Of a DNA stretch of 41,938 bases, positions 24,476 to 32,900 are shown in pieces. How positions within the stretch are numbered: the stretch's first letter is position 1; each line of letters opens with the position of its first letter. Below the pieces are notes generated by a model. That model saw nothing but the letters and a program-made list of their open reading frames with translations. It ran no database searches and had not been told where the DNA came from. Position numbers and translations under genes: made by a program. Origin of the DNA: Actinomycetes bacterium (GTDB lineage Bacteria > Actinomycetota > Acidimicrobiia > Acidimicrobiales > Bog-793); contig JAJZZB010000013.1 of assembly GCA_021797795.1 (NCBI GenBank), positions 1 to 41,938 on the forward strand, in the 5' to 3' direction.

Positions 24476-25822
24476 TCAGCAGGTGACTTCGAAGTGGTGG
24501 CTGCGAAACTTCGCCGGCGCCTGGACCGACCGTTCACCGCCCGCGTAGAGATCGAGGTGCTCGGTGTAGCTTGTCCAGAGCGGTCCCTCGGGGTCGAACG
24601 GCCGGGCGAGAGAGCGCACCGCACGATTGCGGTCCCTCGCCGCGGCCCGCACGACCGGCGAGAGGTCCTCGAGGGGGCGCACGTCGAGTGCTCGGGTCAC
24701 CGCCTCCCAGGCGTCCCTGCCTGCCTCGGTCCGCACGAGCACGGTGGAGCGGCCGGGCTCGCTCGCGAGGTTCCCGACGGCGAGGTCGGCACCGAGCCCC
24801 GTGAAGTCCGCGCACTCGTCGCAGCCCTTCAGACTCGCCGCATGGAACTCCTTCACCGGACGGCGCAGCAGCTCGGTGGTCGCCGAGCGCACGACCAGAT
24901 CACCGTCCCGCACGTCGACCCGAGCCGCTTGCGACGTCGCCACGCCGGCCGCACCGACCGCCTCCTCGAGCTTGTCGGGCTCGAACGACCTGGTGCAGAA
25001 CAGCCCGATCGCCAGCACCGCGGCGCCCGCCGACGACCGCCGGTACTTCCAGGGGAATCGCTGGAGCGCCCGCAGCACGCTGACCTGGCACGGCGTTCCG
25101 ACGAACGCGATCCGCGCCACACCGTTCGGCAGGGGCTCGTTGAGGACCGTGAGGGGGTGGGACTGGTGATAGACGCTCCCGGCGGCGGCGCGTACCTCCT
25201 CCGGCGAGGTCGCCAGGAAGGGCTCGCCGTGGAAGGCGTCGATCCGACGGGTCACGATCGCGCCGTCGATGAAGCCGGTCGAAAGCAGCTGGCACAGGAG
25301 CGCGGTGACCGCGCCCCCGTCCTGGACCTCGGCCGCCCTTGTACGTCCCGTGACCGACCAGGCCGAGTCGATGCGGCCGAGCTCGATCGGGACGGCCGTG
25401 TCACCTGCTGCCCTCGACCCGCTGGCGTCGGTCGCGTAGGCGTGCAGCGCCTCGGTCCTCAGCCCGGCGAGCGGGCAGTAGTCCCAGCACGCCGAGCAGC
25501 CGGTGCACATCTTGACGAGAGTCGGCTTGCCGTCCTCGGCGACGCCGATCGAGCGCGACGGGCAGGCGGCGATGCACCCTCCGCAGCCCACGCAGCGCCC
25601 GGCATCGATGACCGCGGCGGCGGTCTTGTGGAACCAGATCTTGTCGGGCAGCTCGGGCACGCCGCCGGCGAGGGCGATCTCGTCGCGCAGGTCCGCCGCC
25701 GGATCGCCCAGCGGGGACCGCCATTGCTTCATCGCAGGGGCGCCCGCCCCGCGGTCCGCGCCGGCCCGGCGGTCCTCGACGAGGCTCATCGTGGTGCTCA
25801 TGTGCTCTTGGGCTTGGTTCAT
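24476..25822 (-). CDS. FrhB-type coenzyme F420-binding protein with 2x[4Fe-4S] ferredoxin domain
   Basis: 448 aa from ATG 25822, with GGAGGTG upstream; the track's 618-aa version has a shadow N-terminus. Residues ~60-125 form a bacterial two-cluster ferredoxin: CVGCGGCIAACP (Cys77,80,83,87) and CTGCSACWDYCP (Cys106,109,112,116). The rest is an FrhB/FdhB F420-dehydrogenase beta subunit: QDGGAVTALLCQLLSTGFID, AAGSVYHQSHPL, FVGTPCQVSVLRAL, AIGLFCTRSF and KGCDECADFTGLGADLAVGN. Family members bind FAD and F420 and pass electrons from F420H2 to Fe-S clusters. Its ATG overlaps the stop of the siroheme reductase by 4 bp (ATGA), implying coupled synthesis and a functional complex. The same domain order forms the N-terminal half of methanogen F420-dependent sulfite reductase. 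Confidence 0.88.
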   Translation of the reverse strand: MNQAQEHMSTTMSLVEDRRAGADRGAGAPAMKQWRSPLGDPAADLRDEIALAGGVPELPDKIWFHKTAAAVIDAGRCVGCGGCIAACPSRSIGVAEDGKPTLVKMCTGCSACWDYCPLAGLRTEALHAYATDASGSRAAGDTAVPIELGRIDSAWSVTGRTRAAEVQDGGAVTALLCQLLSTGFIDGAIVTRRIDAFHGEPFLATSPEEVRAAAGSVYHQSHPLTVLNEPLPNGVARIAFVGTPCQVSVLRALQRFPWKYRRSSAGAAVLAIGLFCTRSFEPDKLEEAVGAAGVATSQAARVDVRDGDLVVRSATTELLRRPVKEFHAASLKGCDECADFTGLGADLAVGNLASEPGRSTVLVRTEAGRDAWEAVTRALDVRPLEDLSPVVRAAARDRNRAVRSLARPFDPEGPLWTSYTEHLDLYAGGERSVQAPAKFRSHHFEVTC

Positions 25823-27495
25823 CGCGCACCTCCGTCCTTGGGCGGGGTTGCACGCGACGGCCCGCAGTTCCTTCCGCCCTCGGGCCGTTGGCCGCCGGTC
25901 CTCGCCACCTCCGCGGGGTGCGGTGCCGTTCCCACGCCCCTCCATGGCGTGAGCGTCTCGGAGAGGTCGTCGAGAGCCAGCTCGCCGCTGGCGACCGCGG
26001 TGAGGAGGGAGGTGATGCCGTCGACGGCGGCATCGGTCGGAACATCGCCCCTCGTCCACCGGGCGAGGCGTGCCGCCCCGGCGTCTCCCCCCAGCGCGAC
26101 GTCGAACCCGTCGTAGTAGTCCTCCCCGTCCTTGCCCATGGTGGCGCGGATCCCTATGTGGGCGGTCGGGATCTGCGCACAGGACGCCTTGCAACCTGAC
26201 ATGTGGATCCGCAGGCCGTCCAGGCGGTCCCACCCCTCTCGGGGCACTTCGGCGCGCAGGTGGTCGATGAGCGCTTGACCGTGAGGCTTCATGGCTTGGA
26301 TGGCGAACTTGCAGAACGGCGCGCTCGTGCACGCAACCACGCCCCGCTCGAAGGGGTCGGGCACAGGCTTCAGGCGCTCGAGCAACGGCTCGGCGAGCAG
26401 TGCGTCGACATCGGCGACCCCCGTCAGGATCACGTTCTGGCGCTGGGTGAGGCGCACCCGTCCGTCGCCGTGGAGCCGGGCACAGCGCGCGAGCTCGAAG
26501 AGCTCGTCGGCCGAGAGCCGACCCAGGGGAACGCAGAGCCCCACGTAGCTCGTGCCCTGTCGGTCTGGATGCACCCCGACGTGGTCTTCAGCGCGCCAGG
26601 TAGTGAGGTCCTCGCCCGCTGTCGGGGCGGCGAAGCCCAGGCGGGCACGCACCTCGGTGGCGACGCGATCGGGGCCGAGCTGGTGGACGAGGGCGCGGAA
26701 CCGGTTGAGGCCCGGGTTCTCGTAGTCGCCGTGCTCGGCGTACATCTGGAGCGCGGCGCGCACCACGGAAGGTGCCTGGTCGCGCTCGCAGAACAGGTCA
26801 AGCGCGGTCGCGAGCCGCGGATAGTCCGAGAGCCCGCCGCCGGCGTGGACGTTGAAACCGAGCGTGCCGCCTCTGCGCGCGGGAGTGAAGGCGACGCAGT
26901 GGATCCTGGCGACAGCGCAGTCCGTCGGGCAGGCGGTGAGCACGACCTTGAACTTGCGGGGGAGGAACGCGGTCAACCGGGGCTCGTCGCGGGCGATGGC
27001 ACCGATGGCGTCGACGATCGGTCCGACCTCGAAGGCCGCGTGCGGGTCCACGCCATCAACGGGGCAGGCCGTGACGTTGCGCATCGAGTTGCCGCACGCT
27101 TGCAGGGACCCGAGGCCCACCTCCCCGTAGCGCCGCCAGATCTCGGGGAGGTGCTCGAAGCGGATCCAATGGATCTGGAGGTCCTGGCGCGTCGTCACCT
27201 CGCCGAAGCGGTCCGGTTCACCCTGTGACCCCTCGGCGTGTACGGAGAAGTCGCGGACCACGCCGGCGAGCACGTCGACCTGAGCGGCCGTGAGCCGTCC
27301 GCCGGGGATCCGGGTGCGCAGCATGAAGGTGCCCTCGAAGCGGTCGTCGTAGACGCCGACCAAGCGGAGGCGAGCGTTGCCGACGCTGCCGCGGTCAGAG
27401 GGGTGCAGGTCCTCCCAGTGCCGTGGGCCGGCGGCCACGATCGCTGCCAGAATCTCCTCTGGGACCTGCTCGGCATGGAAGAGGGGTTCACGCAT
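25819..27495 (-). CDS. Siroheme/[4Fe-4S] sulfite or nitrite reductase
   Basis: 558 aa from ATG 27495 (GGGGAG six bases upstream). It has the duplicated ferredoxin-type nitrite/sulfite reductase layout: half-domain 1 with TFMLRTRIPGGRLTAAQ and ITTRQDLQIHWIR-like VTTRQDLQIHWIRFEHLPEIW, QACGNSMRNVTACPVDGVD, then a second ferrodoxin-like half (YVGLCVPLGRLSADELFELA, RLTQRQNVILTGV). The siroheme/cluster ligands are ACTSAPFCKFAI (C-x5-C) and HMSGCKASCAQIPTAHIG (C-x3-C). It performs the six-electron reduction of sulfite to sulfide or nitrite to ammonia. A nearby cysH relic and siroheme genes favour sulfite. Unusually, its coupled partner is an F420-binding protein rather than a ferredoxin or NADPH flavoprotein. 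Confidence 0.9.
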   Translation of the reverse strand: MREPLFHAEQVPEEILAAIVAAGPRHWEDLHPSDRGSVGNARLRLVGVYDDRFEGTFMLRTRIPGGRLTAAQVDVLAGVVRDFSVHAEGSQGEPDRFGEVTTRQDLQIHWIRFEHLPEIWRRYGEVGLGSLQACGNSMRNVTACPVDGVDPHAAFEVGPIVDAIGAIARDEPRLTAFLPRKFKVVLTACPTDCAVARIHCVAFTPARRGGTLGFNVHAGGGLSDYPRLATALDLFCERDQAPSVVRAALQMYAEHGDYENPGLNRFRALVHQLGPDRVATEVRARLGFAAPTAGEDLTTWRAEDHVGVHPDRQGTSYVGLCVPLGRLSADELFELARCARLHGDGRVRLTQRQNVILTGVADVDALLAEPLLERLKPVPDPFERGVVACTSAPFCKFAIQAMKPHGQALIDHLRAEVPREGWDRLDGLRIHMSGCKASCAQIPTAHIGIRATMGKDGEDYYDGFDVALGGDAGAARLARWTRGDVPTDAAVDGITSLLTAVASGELALDDLSETLTPWRGVGTAPHPAEVARTGGQRPEGGRNCGPSRATPPKDGGAR

Positions 27496-27964
27496 CGCCA
27501 CTCCCCATCTCGAGGCGGCGGGCCTCATCAATGGCACCCGCGCTCGGTCGTCTCGCTCCCCGCCCGGCACCGGCACGGGGGTCGTCCCCGGGGGTGCTAG
27601 CGGGCGTCGTCGGTGCGTGGCCGATGCGGGCGGTCCCCGTGACCAAACAGCGGCGGGCGCGCCCGCCCTTTTGTGTCGGGACGGTCCTCGGCATGGTCGT
27701 CGGTTCCCCCGGCAAGGAGATCACGTCTGCGGGGCGGGGCATTCGGCCCTGTCTGTGTCCAGAACTCGCCGTCACGTCGGCCGTCGCCCCGCGCGAGGCG
27801 GACGGCGCTCGGTGACCGGTGTCACGGCCCGTGTCGGCTCGTCGCCGCACGTCAGGTTCATCGTGGACGTGGCGCGAAAAGGGCTCTGTTCTGCGGGATG
27901 GACCCAGCGGGACCCGCGGCACCAATGGTCGACCGTCCAGTTTGTGCGTCCACGCCATGACGTC
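27496..27964 (-). other. Long 5' leader region of the siroheme reductase operon
   Basis: Between the predicted promoter (-10 at 27965-27970) and ATG 27495 lie ~460 bases with no convincing gene; the ORFs on either strand are Arg/Pro/Gly-rich. GC-rich hairpins are present, including the GGCGGGCG palindrome at 27653-27668. The region could hold a cis-regulatory RNA or simply be the scar of a lost gene; I could not match it to a known riboswitch. Confidence 0.4.
27653..27674 (+). terminator. Palindrome GGCGGGCGCGCCCGCC followed by CTTTT
   Basis: A perfect 16-bp palindrome followed on the + strand by a short T-run resembles an intrinsic terminator reading rightward, though its loop would be minimal. 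No rightward gene ends nearby. On the leftward transcript it would be a hairpin in the leader. Confidence 0.3.
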
Positions 27965-27994
27965 AATATATGACTAAATTAGTCACCTTTTCAA
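27965..27994 (-). promoter_or_regulatory. Promoter with embedded TGACTAAATTAGTCA operator
   Basis: On the reverse strand: -35 TTGAAA (27994-27989), an 18-bp spacer, and -10 TATATT (27970-27965). The spacer holds the perfect 15-bp dyad TGACTAAATTAGTCA (27971-27985), which touches the -10 box. A protein bound there would block or remodel RNA polymerase. The form resembles operators of Rrf2-family (IscR/NsrR/CymR-like) regulators, but no such regulator is in the window. It drives leftward transcription toward the siroheme reductase. Confidence 0.6.
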
Positions 27995-28014
27995 CTACGA
28001 AGCCGTTGGGGCTG

Positions 28015-28450
28015 CTGGGTCCTTCGGGCAGCCGTCGAGACCGCCGTCGGTGCCGGTGGCGAACGGGTTCACCTGACCAGCCCGGAGGCGGCGTCCCACG
28101 AGACGACCGGGGCGGCCGTCCTCTCGCGTCGGCCGTCGCGAGGCGAGCCATGCCAGCTCGCCCTCGAGAACGAGGCGCAGGGGACGACCATGCGCAGGCC
28201 GCAGCGACGGGTCGACCCGCACGGGGCGCTGGCCGCCCCCGGACCCGGGTGCGTCACCGTCAGGTCGAGCCCGTAGCGCGCCGGTGCCTCGTCGGCGAAG
28301 TCGGGCCTCTCCTCGAGGTGCGCCCCGCTGTCGTCGAGACCGCCGCTCCGAGGCCGGCGGACCGTCGGGTCGATCACCGCGACGTCGTGGAACGGCGCGG
28401 CGAGTACCAGGTCCGTCCCGAGCCGCTCGATGGCCCGCTCGGTCCGGGCG
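28015..28450 (-). pseudogene. cysH: Decayed cysH (APS/PAPS reductase)
   Basis: Across two frames the reverse strand spells a CysH: ERAIERLGTDLVLAAPFHDV, AVIDPTV, then DFADEAPARYGLDLTVTHPG, PCGSTRRCGLRMVVP, RTAAPVVSWDAASGLV and, shifted, QVNPFATGTDGG. Functional homologues read like ...LASFQDxVLID..., FLDTGxHFxETLDFxxxV, CCxLRKVxPL and APIVxWD.. VNPLATWTxxDV. Here the cysteine pair is broken (RRC), a frameshift separates the VSWD and NPFAT blocks, and the C-terminal ~80 residues with the second Cys pair are gone, ending at the operon promoter. CysH normally reduces activated sulfate to sulfite, directly upstream of sulfite reductase in assimilation. Confidence 0.7.
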
Positions 28451-28599
28451 CCCGAGTGCGCAGGAGGGTACCGGTCGTGGCCTGCTCGTGGCGAGCCTTG
28501 CTCGTCAGTGTGGCCGTCGCCTCGGTCACCGGGGCTCTTCGAGGAACGGAGCGGATCGTCTTGCGGGGCGGGCGTCCGCACCGGCTCGAACGACCCGTC

Positions 28600-28643
28600 T
28601 TGTGGCGGCGCCGTCCCGCCGCTATACATGACTTGCCAGGTCA
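28600..28643 (+). promoter_or_regulatory. Rightward promoter with TGAC-N7-GTCA element
   Basis: -35-like TTGTGG (28600-28605), a 17-bp spacer and -10 TATACA (28623-28628), followed immediately by TGACTTGCCAGGTCA (28629-28643). The outer halves (TGAC/GTCA, 7 bases apart) match those of the perfect dyad at 27971-27985, and both elements touch a -10 box. This would place the 58-codon ORF and sirC under the same regulator as the siroheme reductase operon (inference). Confidence 0.4.
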
Positions 28644-28737
28644 GGTTTAGGATCCGGCTCGCATACCGACGAGTGCGATCGGCGGGCGACCACGACGGTC
28701 GTGGCCCCGGTCAGCGACGACCCGACGGGACCACACG

Positions 28738-28914
28738 ATGATCATCGACACCATGACCGCGAAGACTCCCGCAGGCACCACGGACGTCCCTCGGTCGGGC
28801 GTCGGCCTCTACACCCCGGACACCGCGAGCCTCGTCCTCGAGGACGAGGGCACCAACGCCACAGTCGTCGCCGGCAGTCTCGGCGACCTCCGCTTGGCCG
28901 AGCCGGCGACCTGA
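28738..28914 (+). CDS. 58-aa protein of unknown function upstream of sirC
   Basis: Too short for the ORF track. The frame ATG...TGA encodes MIIDTMTAKTPAGTTDVPRS, then GVGLYTPDTASLVLEDEGTN and a short tail. Nearly every third position is G or C, like real genes here, and the stop lies 5 bases before the sirC GTG, which suggests translational coupling. An alternative start is ATG 28753. It has no cysteines, no membrane segment and no known domain, so it is not a CysX-like ferredoxin. Its position with siroheme synthesis hints at a link to sulfite/nitrite reduction. Confidence 0.55.
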   Translation: MIIDTMTAKTPAGTTDVPRSGVGLYTPDTASLVLEDEGTNATVVAGSLGDLRLAEPAT

Positions 28915-28919
28915 CGTTC

Positions 28920-29534
28920 GTGCCCAGCGACCACTATCCCGTCAGCCTGCTGCTGGCCGGCCAACCTTGCCTGGTGGTCGGGGGCGGGTCGGTGGCCGTC
29001 CGCAAGGCAGAGGGACTCGCCCGGAGCAGGGCTCGGGTGACGGTCGTCGCCTCCGACATCGACCCGGCGATCGAGCTGCTTCCCGTCGCCGTCGAGCGGC
29101 GCCCCTACCGGCGAGGGGAAGCGGGCCGCTACCGGCTCGTGATCACGGCCACCGGAGTCCCCGGGGTGGATGCCTCGGTGGCCGCCGACGCCGCAGCGGC
29201 AGGCGTCTGGGTGAACTGCGCCGACGACCCCGCCCATTGCACGTTCCTGCTGCCCGCCGTCCATCGCGACGGGCCGGTGACCGTGGCCGTGTCCACCGGC
29301 GGAGCCAGCCCCGCCCTCGCCACCTGGCTCCGGCGCCAGATCGTCGGAATACTCGGCGAAGGGCTGGGAGGGCTGGCCGAGGTGTTGGAGGAGGCCCGGC
29401 GGAGGGTCCAGGCGTCCGGCCGGCCCACCGAATCGCTCGACTGGCATGGCTTCCTCGACGGTCCGCTCACGAGGCTTGCCCTGGACGGCCGACTTGACGA
29501 GGCTCGCAAGCTCCTTGACGAGGCGGTCCGCTGA
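28920..29534 (+). CDS. Precorrin-2 dehydrogenase/sirohydrochlorin ferrochelatase-type (SirC/Met8/CysG-N)
   Basis: 204 aa from GTG 28920 (VPSDHYPVSLLLAGQPCLVV). The NAD fold is CLVVGGGSVAVRKAEGLARS, then RVTVVASDIDP, RLVITATGVPGVDASVAADA, VWVNCADDPAHCTFLLPAV and VTVAVSTGGASPALATWLRR, the SirC/CysG signature. It oxidises precorrin-2 to sirohydrochlorin and may or may not insert iron. With CobA at 23551 it covers two of the three siroheme steps. It is divergent from the siroheme reductase operon and shares its predicted operator type. Confidence 0.9.
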   Translation: MPSDHYPVSLLLAGQPCLVVGGGSVAVRKAEGLARSRARVTVVASDIDPAIELLPVAVERRPYRRGEAGRYRLVITATGVPGVDASVAADAAAAGVWVNCADDPAHCTFLLPAVHRDGPVTVAVSTGGASPALATWLRRQIVGILGEGLGGLAEVLEEARRRVQASGRPTESLDWHGFLDGPLTRLALDGRLDEARKLLDEAVR

Positions 29535-29987
29535 CCTCGGAGGACTGCAAGCCGAGCCGGGCACACTCAGACAACCATCGACGGCACCTGAGGGACCCGA
29601 TTGGAGGGTTGCGGGCGATGCGCCGCAGTTGTTCGCCTGCGGCGGCGGCCTTTGCGAGCAGGCATGCGGTCCGTGGCTGCGCGGCCTCGCCGTCGCGGAG
29701 GCGGCGCCTCGGCCACCCGACCCGGCAGGGCCGGCCGGGCTTCGTGACGAGTCCGATGCGGCGATGCGAAGCAGCTCCTCACCCAGGTGAAGGCGCTGTT
29801 GCGGGCCCTGATGCACACGGTCGGCGTAGAGGACGCGCATCGAAGCTGACCGGAACGGGCTCGTGCTGGACGATGGCGGCGGCGCTCGACGCTCCGTCGC
29901 CCACCGCGAGGGCTGCCCCGGGCGCCTTGTCACCCGATCTGCGGATGAGCCCGAACTCCACGCAACAAGCTCGGGGTACTCCGCCAC
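29535..29987. other. Intergenic stretch with no supported gene
   Basis: About 450 bases between sirC and the 3' end of the giant surface protein gene. Short ORFs on both strands lack motifs and have unlikely composition. Confidence 0.5.
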
Positions 29988-32900
29988 TCAGTGGTTGCCC
30001 GGATTCCCGAAGGTGGCCTGGTCGAGTGCCTTGATCGCCTCGAACAGGCTCTGACGCGAGCCGGAGGCGAGAGCCTGATCGGCGCCCTGCACAGCCGCCG
30101 CGTACTGGGACCAGTTGCCCGAGCCGTTGGCGAAGTCGAGAAGGCTCGTGAGCAGGTGAAGCCTCACGTCGGCAGCGAGGCGGCTCTGCTGGCTCTCGCG
30201 GTAGGAGTTCGGCGCAAGCAGGTGCTCGGCAGCTACCAGCGACGGGCTGGTGCCGGAGGCCGAGGCGAGGGCCTGGGCGAGGGGCGGGCTCAGGTAGCCA
30301 GCGATGCGGAGGTAACAGGTGAGCTGAGCGGCGGTCTGCTGGAGGTGGTGCTGGCGACCGGAGCTGGCGGGGAGGTCCGGATGGGTGGCGAGCCACTGGG
30401 CGAGGCGGAGCTGGCTGAGCCAGTAGCTCGATCCGAGCGGACGAGCCCCGAGCGGGGCGGTGACGACGACAGGGGTGGTGAGGACGGGCGCCGAGAGGGT
30501 GTCGGCGTCGGTGACCGAGGTCGTGACAAGATCCAGGCAGGCCGCCGGGAAGGTATGGGAGAAGCCGGTCGGCGAGGCGGAGTAGGGGTACCACCCCGTC
30601 GCAGGGTCGACCGGCCCGCTCGGTGTGGCGGCGGTCAGGGTCGTCGGGGAGGTCCCGTCGGCCCAGTCGGTCTGGAAGGTGAGCACCGCCTCCGGTGAGA
30701 TGTGCAGGGCCGTCGCCATCCAGGTGACCGGCGTGCCGACATGGGTGAAGACGGTGCCAGCCGTGCCGATCTGGCCGCCGCCCACGCTCTCGACGACGCT
30801 CGCCCCGGCGGTCGGGGCGAGGGTGGTCCCTTTCGGGGCGACGTCGTTGACCGTCACCGAGGTGCTGTGGGACACCGATGTCCCGTCGGTCTCGGCGATT
30901 GACACGTCGATCGGCTCGGTCACAGAGGGTCTTCCGGAGGGATCGAGGACCTCGTAGGTGTGGGTCGCCGAGAAGTGGCCGCCGGGCCCGACGACGACGG
31001 TGCTCGGCGGCGTGGCGTCACCCCAGGTGATCGTCGCCGTCTCGGTCTCCCCCGGCTCGGTGGCGGCGAGTGTGCCCTGCACGGTGACCGGGGTCATCAG
31101 GTTGGCGGTCGACGGCGAGACCTTGAGGGAGGCAATGGAGAGAGGCGTGTCGAGCACGGTCACCTGGCCGGTGGCCGGGGTGACGCCGCTGACCGAGGCG
31201 GTGACCGTGTAAGGGCTGGCGGTGCTCCCGGCGGTCTCGTCGGCGTAGGTGTGGCTGGCCTGGTACTGGCCGTTCGAGACCGTCACTGTCGAGGTTGTGC
31301 CGTCACCCCAGGCGATTTGGACGGTGGTCGCCGGGCTGTTCTCGACAGAGCCCGATGCCGTCACGCCGCCCCCCTCGTCGACCCAGGTGCGATCGAGCGA
31401 GAGGGAGATCGACGGCGCGGGCGTGGGCGGGGTCGTGCAGGTGCCCGTGTTGGTTCCGCTGTAGAGGCCGTCCAGGGTGCCCTGGCTCAGGCTGTGGTCG
31501 GTGGTGCTGGTGAGCGTCGAGTCGAGGGAGGTCGGCGAGGGGCCGGTGAAGCTGACGTCGTGGCCGAGCGAGCTCACCTGGATGCTCGTCGGGGACTGAG
31601 TCCCCTTGACGTAGCTCACTGTCGTCATGGCGCAGGTGATGGAGGTGGGCGCGGCCGGGTCGACGGCGTGAATCCGCCGGACCAGCTGGCCCGGGCGGGC
31701 ACCGGGCGGCACGGAGAGCCCGGCGGTGTCGAGTTGGGCCTTGACCGACGGATCGGCAAAGAGGTGGCGCGCCGAGGCGACCACGTCGGAGAAGGGCTGC
31801 GTGCAGAGCGGGGTGCCCTCGATGGCCGGGTCGGAGGAGCACAGCCCCTTGATGGTGAAGCTCGGCACGATCGTGACGCAGCCGAGGAGTCCACAGGGCC
31901 TCCAGCCGGGGAAGTCGTAGCCGTCGAGGGCGTACTGGAAGATGGCGGTGGTCGGGATGTCGAGCCAGCCGAAGCCCGACTTGTTGAGGCCAGCGTTGAC
32001 GCTGTTGACCCTCGAGGCGACCTGCTGGTAGAAGGAGAAGACCTTCTGCCAGGCCGGAGGTCCACCGCTGCCGAGGAATTGGAAGCCGGACTGGATGTCG
32101 CTCACCATCTGGTCGGCGCTGCCGGCGACGTAGGTCTGGTACCAGGCCGAAGTCGCCGTCGTGGCGGTGTGGACGGCCCCGGTGATGTGGGCGCCGGCCG
32201 TCTGGAACGCGGCCGAGGCCGTGTTGAACCAGTCGGTGAGGTTGAAGCCGGGATTGCTCAGGTCGAGGGACCCGGTGGCGTTCACACTGCCACTCAGGCC
32301 GCCCACGTCGATGGACCCGGAGAGGTGGAGCTTCTGGGTGCCGACGTCCAAGGTGAGGGTGCCAGATCCCCAGACGGACGCCTGGGTGGGATCGGTGTTG
32401 TAGGTGGCCGGATCGAGGAGCTGCCCGCCGCCCGAGATGTCGACCTGGACCGTGGTGGCGTTGATGGTGAAGCTCAGGTTGGTCGGCTGGAAGCTGAGCG
32501 GGCCGGCGGACCAGCCCGAAAGATGACCCTCCCCGGTGATCCCACTCGAGCTGATCGAGAGGAAGACGCTGGCGAGACAGGAGCTCGAGTCGCTCGAGCA
32601 GACCGAGCTGCGTGAGGGAGGGCTGCAGTCCGAGATCTGGCCGGTCGGGGCCGTGCCAGCGACGGCGGTGGCGCCCGAATTGGTGAGGACGAGGTCACCC
32701 GAGAGGTAGAGACCCTGGGAGAGGCAGAGCTGGGCATTGCTCACCGAGGAGTAGGAGAAGTAGAGGTTCCGGAGGGCAAGCGGGGGAAGGGAGCTCGTCG
32801 AGACGTCCTTGCCGCTCACCTCGTTGTAGAGGTCGACTAGGTCGGCCATGGTGATTCCGCGGTGGCTGCCGATCGCGAACCCGAGGAGGTTCACGTACGG

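Noticed and set aside
30960-32615. 551-aa rightward ORF within the giant gene
   Set aside because: Gly/Arg/Ala-rich antisense shadow; the reverse frame has PKD motifs and a signal anchor.
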